Below, piece after piece: positions 10,428 through 20,789 of a stretch of DNA of 64,000 nucleotides. The position numbers and the translations under genes are program-made. The DNA is from Diphasiastrum complanatum (Eukaryota > Streptophyta > Lycopodiopsida > Lycopodiales > Lycopodiaceae): positions 23,366,663-23,430,662 of the forward strand of contig CM055103.1 of assembly GCA_029204225.1 (NCBI GenBank). The letters run 5' to 3'. How positions within the stretch are numbered: the stretch's first letter is position 1; every line of letters starts with the position of its first letter. The notes beneath the pieces were generated by a model that saw only the letters and a list, made by a program, of their open reading frames with translations, was not told the origin of the DNA and did not search any database.

Positions 10428-12459
10428 TCAAGAAGGCGACTTTATACCAACCCCTAAACCATGCTTTGCCATGACACGTCTTGTCGCAAGTGCTGCTGCT
10501 TCATTTGCATTTAAGCGGCCCGATGCCATCAAAATGGTAAATTCCCTAGTAATATCTTTTTGGACCTTTGCTCTTGCCTCACCTAAAGGATCTTTATCAG
10601 CAACTGAAAAAGATACACCTGAAACTCTACTGACATTTGGTAATGTCTTCAACTCATTGAGGTTAGATTCATCGGCATTCATGTTCACATCTGCGAGACC
10701 TTTACTGCTAGATATCTCTGAAATGAGACGAGCATCACTTTGACGACTTGTAGGCGAATGTTTCAGGCTGGGAGGAACTGTGGAGGTGAGAGCACGTGGA
10801 GCTGAACTCGAAAGATCCATGGAGAATACAGGACCTGTTTCACTTTGCCCATTTTTTGGCATTGAAACTACTTGTGACTGAAGCTGGGCACTTGCTAAAT
10901 CTGGGCCACTAGATGCAATGAATTGTGGAACTTGAGGTACTCCACCATATTTCAGAGTAGTCTCCAAGTGCTCTATCATTGGCACTGAAATTACAAACTC
11001 AATATCAGCCTTCTCACAAATCTAGAATAAAGGTTTCATCATAAAAAACTTTAAAACGCTAATCACCAATTTTGAAGAACCACTGATGAAATTGATTGAA
11101 GAGCTACAACATAGAAAGTTCTTCATGTCACAATGGACATGTAAATCAAGATGCGACAAATCAAATCTGATCTAAAATTGGTAGAATTCTCACTTAATAA
11201 AGCACCCATTGGACTGTTTGAAACTTCTTCAGGAAGCCGAAGGATATATTCTGGAACACCCACACCAACCAAAAACTGGCTAATCTCATCAGTGAAATTG
11301 TTACAGTTATGCCGCAACAAATTGTAGGTCTGAGCAGTGTAACGTGGGGTTATTTCATGGATATAGTCTTCAAACACTTCTTTGGGTACTTGTGTCAATC
11401 CCAAATCTATTACTCTCAAGGGTTTTCCATATGGTGTGAGCCCAAGGCGACAGCTTTGGATACCTCCACCAAAATAGAATTCATGCCCATAAACAACAAT
11501 TCCTGTATGCCTGGTATGAACCGCACAAAACAGCAATTTAACTGGGTTAAAGCAAGAGGAGGATAAGTATCACCTCGACCAAAATTAGTATTTAGGTACC
11601 AAACTTCCAAAGCAGGCTGCATCGGAAATAATTACAGCCTAATATGAATCTCTATCTTAAAAAAAAACTTAGGTTCCTCCATTCGGTGGAGATGCTTGTC
11701 CCTCCATCTTCTTTGTTTGGCAAAGGATAACAGGTTCTACAAAAGAGCTTTTATACACAAAAGTGATAGGCAAAAAGGATTTTGCATATGAGCTAGCTCA
11801 TCAAATATATCAGAATTGCTTCCAGCTCTCACTTTACAGTAGTATTATCTGAGACCCAGTACCCAAGGCAGTTTGAGAAAAATAGAAAGCTAGAAAAATC
11901 TCCAACTTTATGTGTTATGGCAAGCTTACTTACAGCTAGCGCTGCACATAATTTTAAGTGCGAATGCTGCCAATTTTACATATCTACTATGAAATTTACC
12001 ACTCAATAACTAAAGTTCTTGCAACACTATCAGCAAATGTCAGAAAATACACATACAAAAATAACTGGAACCATCAATCGCCTAAGATATTCTACATGAA
12101 GCAAATAAAGACGCAGAAAGTTAATGTACTGGTCCACACATTCAAGCATGCAAGGAAATTAAACATACATCAATGAAGTCGAATAAACAAATGCAAACTT
12201 GTTTTGAAACGCTTACCATATACCCTCGATGGCTTTCCCTAGAAAGCTAGCTGATAGCTGGCGAGCCAATCCTTGACTAAGGTCATACACATGCAGAATT
12301 ACTTTCTCCCCTTCCTGCTAGTGACCCAACCAAAATATTGTCAAAAAGGTACAGCCAAATTATCATTTCCAGATGGTTTACATGCAACCTAACCAAGAAT
12401 AGAGGTCCATGACTAAAAGTACAACTAAATATTCGGCAAATATAACTTGCCTCAGCCAT
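10428..12459 (-). CDS. PPPDE/DeSI-type cysteine isopeptidase (spliced, apparently intact)
   Basis: Four coding exons give an unbroken frame: 12451-12459, 12217-12314, 11194-11510, 10428-10984 (981 nt, 326 residues plus stop). The protein starts MAEEGEKVILHVYDLSQGLA and has the PPPDE papain-like fold, with catalytic His37 in WHTGIVVYG and Cys105 in RHNCNNFTDEISQFLVG, plus FYFGGGIQ at about 47-54. DeSI proteases remove SUMO or ubiquitin-like modifiers in animals; plant members are less studied. After the domain (about residue 145 on) comes a Ser/Pro-rich low-complexity linker and a conserved helical tail (REFTILMASGRLNANEAAAL). The start is set by the plant-type MAEE beginning and by the 9-nt coding piece fitting phase with exon 2. 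Introns 2 and 3 are GT-AG; intron 1 begins GC (AG/GCAAGT). Codon phases match at every junction. Confidence in the fold is high; the exact substrate is unknown. Confidence 0.9.
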
Positions 12460-12496
12460 GAAGTTTAAATCGCCCCGAGGCTAGCTCCAGCCACAC
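12451..12496 (-). other. 5' UTR exon 2 carrying the start codon
   Basis: A plausible acceptor (TTTCCATCAG) ends at 12497. From there a short leader reaches ATGGCTGAG at 12459-12451, followed by the GC donor. It would be the second exon of the DeSI-type transcript, mostly untranslated. Inferred from splice signals only. Confidence 0.5.
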
Positions 12497-13744
12497 CTGA
12501 TGGAAAGACCCAAGTCAAACTTGAAAGCTTGATCACAGAGGAGGTAAGGTAATGTGGAGCTAATTTGACACACTGCGTTGTGGATTATTGCATCTACGAA
12601 AGCATATTTTTTTTTCAAACATTTCAAAGAGAAGTGCTCTGTGAAAAACTAGTTCTGTGAAAATCAACTACAGGGATTAAAACTACTGCGACCACATTTT
12701 GTGTAGAAGAATTCAACACTTATAGAATTCTTCAATGTACATTACATTCAAGGCTTAGAGGTTTCAACTTTAGAGGATATGAAAAAGAGATAGAAGCCTT
12801 AGCCTTGCGATTGTGAGGCTTCTTTCTTTATACCTTCTAAAAATTCAGAGGCCTAGTGCTTTCTTCAATGTATTATATTCTTCCAAAGATTGAGATCAAC
12901 TGGCTGCAAAATTTTTTCTTTCATTGGCATTTGCACCAGTCGTGTTTTGAATCAATATTGGTTTAAGGGTTTTCGTTGATTATGTTTAGACTGTTATTTG
13001 TTGGTTATTCTTCTGGTTTGTCTTTTTCAGTTAGTTTCTGGAATACGCCCTAATTCGGTGGCATCCGAGCTATAAAAAAAGTCTCCTCCATCACTACATA
13101 CTTTCATGGTTAATGCGGAAGACTAGTGGCAAAGTAGCCATGTGCTTTGTTCCAAAGAAATAGTACTCCAAAAGGATGATTCAAATTAGGACCGATGAGA
13201 ATGAAAGAAATTTTGTAACCCTTTTATCTCCATATTGTAAAGCATAGAACTATCATTGTCTTCCAAAAGTCTACTTTAAACAGCTACAACTTTAATGGAA
13301 AAGGGCAGAAATTAATAAAGCAAGAACAAAGGAAAACAAATATTTGAACAAAAAGTAAAAGAGCTGCACTTTCTGTCTGTATCGTACTCCAGATTAGACC
13401 AACTGCTAACAGTAAAATGGTATGAGCATTTCAAAAACTGCAGAAATAATATAAAGCCGTAGAATAGGTCTCATCAAATGAAACCGCGATCCATCGTATG
13501 CTTCTGTGAGGCAAGTTACGTACTGAAACAAACCCAATTGATCCAAACTTCAAAATTGATCTCCTTCAAGCCTTCGCAGCGATAACCAACAACTGGCTTT
13601 GCTTCCAAGGCAAAACACAGCAAGAGCAAAGCAGAATCAACAATAAGAAGCAGAAGAGCCGCAATCTTCACCACCACGAACCAAACCAAAGCCACAAATA
13701 CAATATGTCTCTATGAACGAAATCGATGCATATATATCACTCAC

Positions 13745-13854
13745 CTTTCCGCTCCCTTTCTTGTCGATCAAGGCAGGAGCGAGAAGAAAGAGAGAGGAAA
13801 CTAGAGCTCCAGTCCAGACAGTTCTAGCCTCTAGCCTCTAGGCGTCTTATAATG
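13745..13854 (-). promoter_or_regulatory. Putative TATA box and first non-coding exon of the DeSI-type gene
   Basis: On the minus strand CATTATAAG (13854-13846) is TATA-like. About 30 bases further a CT-rich leader typical of plant 5' UTRs begins, and it ends at a consensus donor, GGAAAG/GTGAGTGA, with the last exon base at 13745. The resulting 5' UTR intron would be 13744-12497, about 1.25 kb. Leader introns of this kind are common in plant housekeeping genes. No transcript evidence is available. Confidence 0.45.
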
Positions 13855-14406
13855 ATATTGATTTGCTAATAATAGATACTGCAATGCGGGCTCCACACAC
13901 CCTGGCGCGTCAGGGTGCGCCACCCAGGGGCTGGCCAAAAAGGCGCAGGCGGGCGCCGTGGCACCAGGGCAGGCAGCGCCAGGCAGGGGCACCGGCGCCA
14001 GGTGGGTGGCGCCGGGCAGGCAGGTGGGTGGCGCTGGGCAGGCCCAGGTGGCGGTGCCGGGCAGGGGCACCAGCGCTAGGTGGGTGGCGCCGGGCAGGCC
14101 CAGGTGGCACCGGGAACCGGGCAGGTGGCACTGGGCAGCTTCACACCCACCTGCACACATGTGAGTAAGTAGGTGGGTTCAGTTATATATAGGTACTGTT
14201 TTATCTCAGAGATTTGCTTATGGGATAAACCCTGGTGCCCGACACGTGGCACCAGGGCAAGCAGTTTAAAAAAAAAAAAAAAAAACCTCCTTGCCTGGCC
14301 CACCCTGACGCTTGCGCAGGGTGCTAAAAATAAGAGGAGCCCTGCAATGCCTTAGCGTCTCATATAGTGATATTGATTTGCTAATAATAGCTACCTGCAA
14401 TGCCAT
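13841..14406. repeat. Direct repeat of about 50 bp flanking the GC-rich element
   Basis: The block containing GATATTGATTTGCTAATAAT, with GCGTCT before it and TGCAATGC after it, occurs at about 13841-13887 and again at about 14351-14403. The GC-rich element lies between the copies. The downstream copy holds the putative TATA box of the DeSI-type gene. Either a tandem duplication pre-dated the insertion or the repeat is a by-product of it. Confidence 0.75.
13888..14342. mobile_element. GC-rich non-autonomous element with GGGCTCC inverted ends
   Basis: The 455-bp block begins GGGCTCC and ends GGAGCCC, flanked on both sides by TGCAATGC (13880-13887 and 14343-14350), an 8-bp apparent target-site duplication. 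Subterminal parts also mirror each other (CACCCTGGCGCGTCAGGGTG on the left; CACCCTGACGCTTGCGCAGG on the right). The interior is a minisatellite of units like AGGTGGGTGGCGCCGGGCAG, far richer in G+C than the surroundings, plus an A-run at 14268-14285. There is no ORF of known type. An 8-bp duplication would fit hAT-like elements, but the ends are not classic hAT ends. It sits immediately upstream of the putative DeSI promoter. Confidence 0.6.
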
Positions 14407-14630
14407 GCTCCAATGAGAAATATATTTTTTCTCCCTTGGAGTGGGGCCAACACTCTAGGTGCTGGAGTGCACTCCTTAAGCATTCCCCGTTCGAAGTTGG
14501 AGTAGGCAGCCTAAGGAGGAGGAGGAGGATTATCTCTCACGTGTGACTTGCCTTGTGGTCGAAGAAGGGATGAAAGTCGCACCGCATGGCCAAGCAAGAG
14601 AGAGACACACCATAAGTTAAACAAAATGTG
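14407..14630. other. Spacer without recognised feature
   Basis: No gene or repeat is recognised between the promoter-proximal duplication and the GGGCCACGTGTG repeat array. An upstream promoter role for the DeSI-type gene is possible but nothing specific is visible. Confidence 0.3.
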
Positions 14631-14783
14631 TTTTAATTGTTTTATTGGGCCACGTGTGCCCTAAACTTTCAATGCATGTGCCACTTGTAACTTTTAACTT
14701 TCAATGACATGCAGTTGACGGGCAGCTCACAGGTAGTGAGAATACGTTTTTTGGAATGTTCGATTGAGAGGAGAGATCTCGAA

Positions 14784-14829
<46 letters not shown>

Positions 14830-15400
14830 CAGAAAGCACAATCAAGAAAGATATGGTGAGAGAATGTTGGTTGTGATGGAGAAAAATGGATTTTTGCATT
14901 CTTATTGGGCCACGCGTGCCCTAAAACGTATTTGACATGAAGTGTGGTTGAAAGACACGTGGCTCTAGAAACTTCTAGAGAGAGAAATGCGCAGAAACTT
15001 TTAGAAAACATATATCTGTCATGAGAGAGAGAGAGAGAGAGAGATCAACGTGCTACATGATGGGGTTCTTTTTATTAATTTAGGGTAAGGGTTTTATTTT
15101 TAGGGTTTGCAGAATGTTAATGTGAGGTGTTGGAGAGAGAGAGGGGGGGGGAGGACATAATGCAAATTTTTAAAGGGTTTTTGGTGGGTCAGGGTTTTCT
15201 TAGGCTTTGGAGAGAAAAATAGCAATAATGTGGAATGAGAAGAGAATGTCATCCAAATTAGAGAAAACACGTTCTACAAATTCTCATTGGTCCACGTTTG
15301 CTCTAAAACATATTTGATAGGCGGTTGAAAGGTAGTTGAAGTGGAGTTGAAGTGGGTTTGGAAGCCAGACATGTTTATTTTAGAGAAAACACGTGCTCAA
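14630..15400 (+). repeat. Tandem repeats with GA microsatellites
   Basis: The block ATTGGGCCACGTGTGCCCTA recurs in diverged form near 14642, 14904 and 15285, followed each time by a stretch like AAAACGTATTTGACATGAAG. Between copies are (GA)n tracts at 14787-14826 and 15022-15044 and a mixed GA/G tract near 15133. The last copy is homologous, in reverse orientation, to 51.7-51.9 kb, so this is a dispersed family. No coding potential is seen. Confidence 0.65.
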
Positions 15401-15660
15401 AATAAAAGTAGAATCACTGTGTTATTGTGCTGCGAATCTAGTCAGTCAACTAGGACCATTTGTCAAGGTGATGAGGCAGTCAACGAGACACGCGTCCCGT
15501 CGTCAACAACAACTTGGGTCATGCATGGGTTGCCACTAGAAAAGTCATATATGAACAGTGTTTCGATGTTTGAAATACTGTTTTGCTATGTGGAGCTTGG
15601 AGAGTGCTTTCGTATCTTGTGTATGCCGATTTGTGATCCTGTTTGACACAAATTTTAACT
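15401..15660 (+). repeat. LTR remnant ending before a primer-binding site
   Basis: The segment leads into a copia-type primer-binding site. It shares AAAATAAAAGTAGAATCAC with the junction at 25.08 kb, which suggests a common LTR or leader piece. The 5' limit is not defined. Confidence 0.35.
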
Positions 15661-15672
15661 TGGTATCAGAGC
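15661..15672 (+). other. Copia primer-binding site (initiator tRNA-Met type)
   Basis: TGGTATCAGAGC is the standard primer-binding sequence complementary to plant initiator tRNA-Met, found just inside the 5' LTR of copia elements. The internal element that should follow is missing or unrecognisable; stops begin within about 100 bases. Confidence 0.65.
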
Positions 15673-16184
15673 TTGATATGGATTATGCACACTACAAAGT
15701 TGTCGTTGAAAAGTGCTTCGAGAAAATGGTTCTTCAGGGTTTATGGTGATTAGAGAGTGAGAAGTGGAGCATCGTTGCACTGCTTCAGGCATACGAAGGC
15801 TTGTCAAGCTCAATAGTGGCTATTTTAGCTTGTTCATAGCAACAGACAAGGCTGAAAACAAGCAAAAATTGTGAATTTTGCAGTCGGCTTTTTTGAAAAG
15901 ATCAAGGGATATGGCCACCATCAGAGAACCTAGAAAATCTTGCAGAAAAAAGAAAAGCCACTTTCTCAAGTTGGCCAAAAATCATTGTTTCTCCACCAAT
16001 TTTTCTGATCGAAGGCTCTGTGGATTTAGAATCTTTAGGGCGAACTGAGCTGGGGCCTCAGATATGGCCGAAAACAGTTCAAAAATGGATTCAATCAGGT
16101 CATAATTTGGTGGTGGGGCACGTCCACCAACAGAGAGAGATGTTGAAAGTACAGTACTAAGGACCATAAATGAATCTTTGAATG

Positions 16185-16385
16185 ATCCACAAGGTTGATT
16201 GTGTGCTTGATTAACAATCTATCATATACTAGTCAACCAAAAACAAGATCTAGTTTCGCAGCTTGATAGAAAATAAGTAGAGACAATCAAAGCATTGATC
16301 ATAAACTGAAATCCGACTTCACACGTGTGAAAATGAGGCTGATGTACAGCCTGTAGACAGAGGTTAATGTGTGCCAAAGCTAAGT
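16185..16385 (-). repeat. LTR piece, inverted copy of 21845-22045
   Basis: On the minus strand this reads TTTGGCACACATTAACCTC, then TTTTCACACGTGTGAAGTCG, then TTTTTGGTTGACTAGTAT. The same series occurs on the plus strand at 21.85-22.05 kb, upstream of copia element E. The two copies form a large inverted repeat about 5.5 kb apart. Most likely they are parts of LTRs of the same family. Confidence 0.8.
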
Positions 16386-16936
16386 TTCATCCTTCTTTAA
16401 GAAACACACCTTTCCTTCATGCTTTGCCTTGATGAAGCCCTCGGGTTGCCTCACTGTAGATCTCTTCCTCCAAATAACCATTGAGGAAAGCTCCCAATTG
16501 AAGGTTGTAGCAAGACTAATGATCAACCTGATAGCAACAACCTTAGCCACATGAGCAAAAGTCTCATCATAATCAATGCCTTTGGTTTGTAAAAAACCTT
16601 TGGCTACAAGCCTAGCTTTATGCTTGCTTATTGATCCATCTTGATTATACTTCAATCTAAACACCCACTTGCAATCAAGTGGTTTCTTTCCTTGAGGAAG
16701 ATTCACAAGATCCCAAGTATGATTCTCAATGAGAGCATCATACTCTACTTGCATAGCATTCATCCAACTCTTAGATTTACAAGCATCTTCATAGCATGTT
16801 GGCTCATCTAACATTGAAGTAAGAAAGGTGTAAGATGTGAAAGATCACCTTGACCATCATAGGTGTGCCTCAATGGCTCGGTCCTTGCCCTTGTAGATCT
16901 TCTTGAGTTCTTGGAGTTCTTGCATCTTGAGGAGAC
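16380..16936 (-). pseudogene. Copia element C: reverse transcriptase N-terminal fragment
   Basis: The minus strand encodes an integrase-RT linker and then the start of copia RT: CKWVFRLKYNQDGSISKHKA, then RLVAKGFLQTKGIDYDETFA and LIISLATTFNWEL. The region that should carry the first catalytic Asp (DVKxAFLNG) is replaced by a rearranged stretch before QPEGFIK, so a deletion has removed the active site. The RT stops abruptly at 16380 and joins a piece of another family's LTR. Non-functional fragment. Confidence 0.85.
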
Positions 16937-17206
16937 CACTCCTACCCATTTGATATAGCAGTTTCTACTACTAGAATGGTGCCAAGTGGCATAATACTAC
17001 TAAACTAGTTTTTGGCCAATTTAGCCACTAGTTTCCAAATTATATGATATGTACAACCTATATGATCTATCTAAATAACTTAGGCATATATTTCACACGT
17101 GGGAACAGGCTCCACACATGTCTAATGATGATAGGTACAAGTCATTATGGTATTTACAAGATTTGACCAAGTTAGCTTTTGCCAATTTTAACACTCGTCC
17201 TCAAAA
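16937..17206 (-). repeat. LTR fragments adjoining the duplicated-module element
   Basis: Minus strand: a purine-rich stretch TTTTGAGGACGAG is followed by TGTTAAAATTGGCAAAAGC at about 17200, the LTR start of the element at 17.3-19.3 kb. Further down, 17030-16937 matches the start of the LTR at 24247 (AAATTGGCCAAAAACTAGTT, then CCACTTGGCACCATTCTAG). The two LTR types are related. The block then runs directly into the element C linker, a mosaic junction. Confidence 0.6.
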
Positions 17207-17302
17207 CTAACTTGATACAACATCTATTTACAACACTTAAGGCTGATCATTGCAGGTTCATAGGTGTGAAAATCAGCCAATGAGTTTGATGAAGATCTGA
17301 GA

Positions 17303-19254
17303 TCACCATATCCATGATAGTGCCTCCTTGATGTTGACTTCTTTGACGAGCTTGAGAGCTTTGCACCACTTGATCACTTTTTCCATTGATTTGTTCCATC
17401 CTTGAAACATATGGTTGATCCAAAAGCTCCTCCTCCTTAAAAATAGCTGCAATTCCATGAGAAAATAAAGAGTCCTTCTTGACTCATAAGGATCACAAAG
17501 ATCCAACATCATGTTACCAAGATCTCGAGAATTAGGCTCATCAACATTGGCAAGACTATGCATGCTATAATAACCAAGAGTTTGCATCATATCTTCATGC
17601 TTGATTTCCATGATAATCTCAGATCTAATGAGGCTAAATACTTCATTATGTAGATAAGTGTCCTTAGAGGATGATTCACTTACTCTCATGAAGAGTTTAC
17701 AATTTGCCTCAATACATGAAAAAAGACAAATTTTCACGCTATGAGCGAATAAATCACTCTTGCTCTTGCAAGACTCAAGAGCATACATTTGATGAAATAA
17801 CCATTTGCTTTCTAATTGATCTAAAATCAATTTCAAATCATTAAGAACATCAACTATGTTCTCAAGAGAGACATCATACTCAACTAGTACTGCTTTACTC
17901 CAACTTTGAGTTGCAAAAGTCTCACTAAAGCAAATTGATTTAGCAAATAACATAAGAGAAGCAAGCATGAGATGTATACCACTTGAAATGTGCTCCTCTT
18001 TCCCTTGAAATGTGAGCCATATGAGCTCAACCATGTCTCTTGATATTCTTCTTGGAATCATAACTTAAGAAGGACTCTCCTCCTCAATCCTTGACACACT
18101 TGAACCTTGAGATGACTCCTCAAGATCAACTTCTTGGTGCTCCTCCTTGATGGAAATCTGAGACCTCCGCCATGTCTCAAAATGATCACAACAAACATGA
18201 TCATATAATGTGCACTTCATACGATCATCAACATTACTTATGCTAGAACCATAAGTCCAAAAATCACCATAGCTTTGCATGATTTTTATAATATTGAAAT
18301 CAAAAAGTATTTCCATCTCAATAAGGCTAACACCTTGCTTATGGATATAAGTGTCCACTTTGGATGCTTCACTTATTTTCATAAAAAGTTTACATCTTGC
18401 CTTTAAAATTGGAAATTTACAATTTTCAACATTATGAATGAACACATCATTTGTGATCTTATTGAAACCAAAAGAAAATACATCATGAAGACATTTCCAT
18501 TTCCTTGTCTTTATACTCAATGTAAGTTTACAAGGAAAACATGCTTTGTTATCTATTAAGGCATCACGCTCAACTAGTATTGCCTTAATCCACATTTGAG
18601 ATACAAAAATCTCTTCAAAGCAAAATAGTTCTTCAAAAGATGTCATGAGAGCATTGTGATTGCTCCTTAATCTTGCTTGGTTTCTCTTGGATCATAGCAA
18701 TAACTTTGAACTTATCCAAAGTTCCAAACAAAATGCATTCCAAGGACATGAAATAAATCCAAGTGACGTTAATGGAAGTGACATTTATCTTTGCACCTTG
18801 AACCAAAAAATTCACTTCCAAATGAAAAACTTCAAAAGGTTTGAAATGTGTGGTGATGGACTTTTGTACACAAATCTTGTAAGTCCTTGTGAGACTCCAA
18901 GCCTCATGCATCTTTCCACAAAGGAAACACCTTTCCTTGGATTTTTCCTTCTTGCCTTTGCACTTTGAACTTGAAACTCCATCCTTCACCTCGGCCCCCT
19001 TGCTTTGGTTCTCCTTGGATGGATTGGTCTTCATTTTTTAGCATCTTGAGACAAAATGATCTCTCTTGCAGGTTGCATTTAGGATCCTTACTTGCCTCCA
19101 ATAGGTTGCCACCTATTGATGCCATGATGAGGAAGTAAAACCTTGTGATATGACTTTTCAAAATGTAATTTGTGACTCTCAAGAAACTAGATTTGAACAC
19201 TTTCAACAATCTAGAAGGATCTACACAAGATCTAGACCACAAATTTTGAATCAT
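17303..19254 (-). pseudogene. Copia-derived ORF with internally duplicated module, copy 1
   Basis: A gag-like zinc knuckle remnant (CFLCGKMHEAW near 18.92 kb) is followed by a stretch that still resembles copia integrase (TWIYFMSLECILFGTLDKFK) and then two successive modules of about 190 residues. Module 1 (18646-18065) has CFEEIFVSQMWIKAILVE ... CKLFMKISEASKVDTYIHKQ. Module 2 (18061-17303) has CFSETFATQSWSKAVLVE ... CKLFMRVSESSSKDTYLHNE. The modules align with each other and weakly with the copia RT N-terminus, but YVDD and other catalytic motifs are absent. Modules 1 and 2 share one frame, broken only by a TAA at 18062-18064; a frameshift lies near 18640. A homologous copy is at 41.36-42.48 kb. 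Best seen as a non-autonomous copia derivative; function unknown. Confidence 0.65.
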
Positions 19255-19299
19255 ATCCTCTTTTCAACCTAGTCAAATGGAAACTAAGCTTCGCTTTGA

Positions 19300-20360
19300 T
19301 CACTAACACAAAAGCACTCTATCAAATCACAAAAATCAGATCTAAACACCCCTATTGGACTCAACAAACACCAATGACTCTTTCTTTTGAGAGTTGGAAT
19401 GGATTTGAAAAGATTTGACACCTAGATTTTCCTTTTCTCTTGACTAGTTCACTCAACTTTTAATATTCTTGAACAAAGGACGGGTTTTGTTTCAAATACT
19501 TAAAAATCAAACTTAATCACTTCTTTTGGACTCACTCTTGACCCAAATAATCTCACTCTTGAGATTTGGATTGAATTTGATTTGATTTGACAACAAATTA
19601 AACCACTATTTTTCACAAAAAAAATGATCTACACTAGATCACATAAACTTGACATGTATACTTGATTCAAACACACAAAGATCAGATCCAATCACCCCTT
19701 TTAGAATCCCTCTTGACTCAAAGAATCTCACTCTTGAGATTTGGAATGGACATGAAATGGTTTGATAACAATCTATGTCAATAATTTTTCACCAATCTTA
19801 AAAATTAGACATTTAGAGATTCACAAAGGTCCCAACCATGTATGAACACTCAAATATGGACTCCTCCTTGTTCTATACTCCCAATGGGATCACAACTTGA
19901 CCCTCATCCTCTCACAAATAAAGTTGAATTAGAACTTATTTGAGTTTCATACATACAATGTCAATTTTTGCTCAAAAATTGAATTCATTCACCCCTATTG
20001 GACTCCACCAAGTACCAATGACTCTACCTCTTTAGAGTTGGAATGAAATTCAAATTTTCAGAAATGTGATACTTCTCTCTCACTAAGATATGTGCTTACA
20101 AAGGGCTAATGCCACTTAGCAAGATTTGATCACAATGAAGAAGACAAATTTTCCACCAAAGTCAAGAAATGAGTTACTAGATCTTGCCCTCTACAAAGGA
20201 AGGAACTCTTAGGATTTTTGGATCAAACACTACACATGTGACTCACACACCTCTATGACTCTCTTTCAAGCCAAACAAAACTCAACTCTTTGAGTAGGAG
20301 TGGAACAATGTGACTTAGATCTCAAAAATCACTTCTAGAACTCTCCAACAATGCTTATCA
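19300..20360 (-). repeat. Degenerate tandem repeats upstream of the duplicated-module ORF
   Basis: At least five imperfect copies of a block like CACCCCTATTGGACTC followed by TCTTGAGAGTTGGAATGGAT (plus-strand reading) occur between 19.33 and 20.3 kb, 130-290 bases apart. The block lies on the 5' side of the minus-strand ORF, so it would be leader or LTR sequence. No coding signal. Confidence 0.6.
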
Positions 20361-20789
20361 CCTTGTATTGGTAGATTTTGCCTTTATGAGTGTTTGTGCT
20401 CTAGAAATTCACTTAAGATTTCACTTGGAGGACTTATCCAAGGCTGACTTCTAGCACTTAGATGCTTCTAGTCTCAACCCTTTCACTCTTGAACACATCT
20501 AGAATGAAGATACAATGGATTTCAATCTCTCCCCTTGCAAATCGCTCCTTAATCTATGGTTTTTGGCAATCTTTCACTCTCAACTTTAATGCACACCCAA
20601 AGCATCTAAGAATCAGCTTTAATGTACTGTAATAAAGCTTCAAATCATCTATATGATTGATCTATACCAAGAACAAATCAAAGGAATAGAAACGATGCAT
20701 TAGAAAGCTTGAAAAATGCACTAGATTGACTAGTTCTGTGTGTATGAGACATTAAATGTACCAAAACCAAATTTTATTTTCCAGAACAG

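Noticed and set aside
10471-10743. Plus-strand ORF opposite the last DeSI exon
   Set aside because: Antisense shadow of a real coding exon.
13831-14168. Several overlapping Pro/Ala/Gly-rich ORFs on both strands
   Set aside because: They are by-products of the GC-rich minisatellite; all frames stay open and no codon-use signal favours one.
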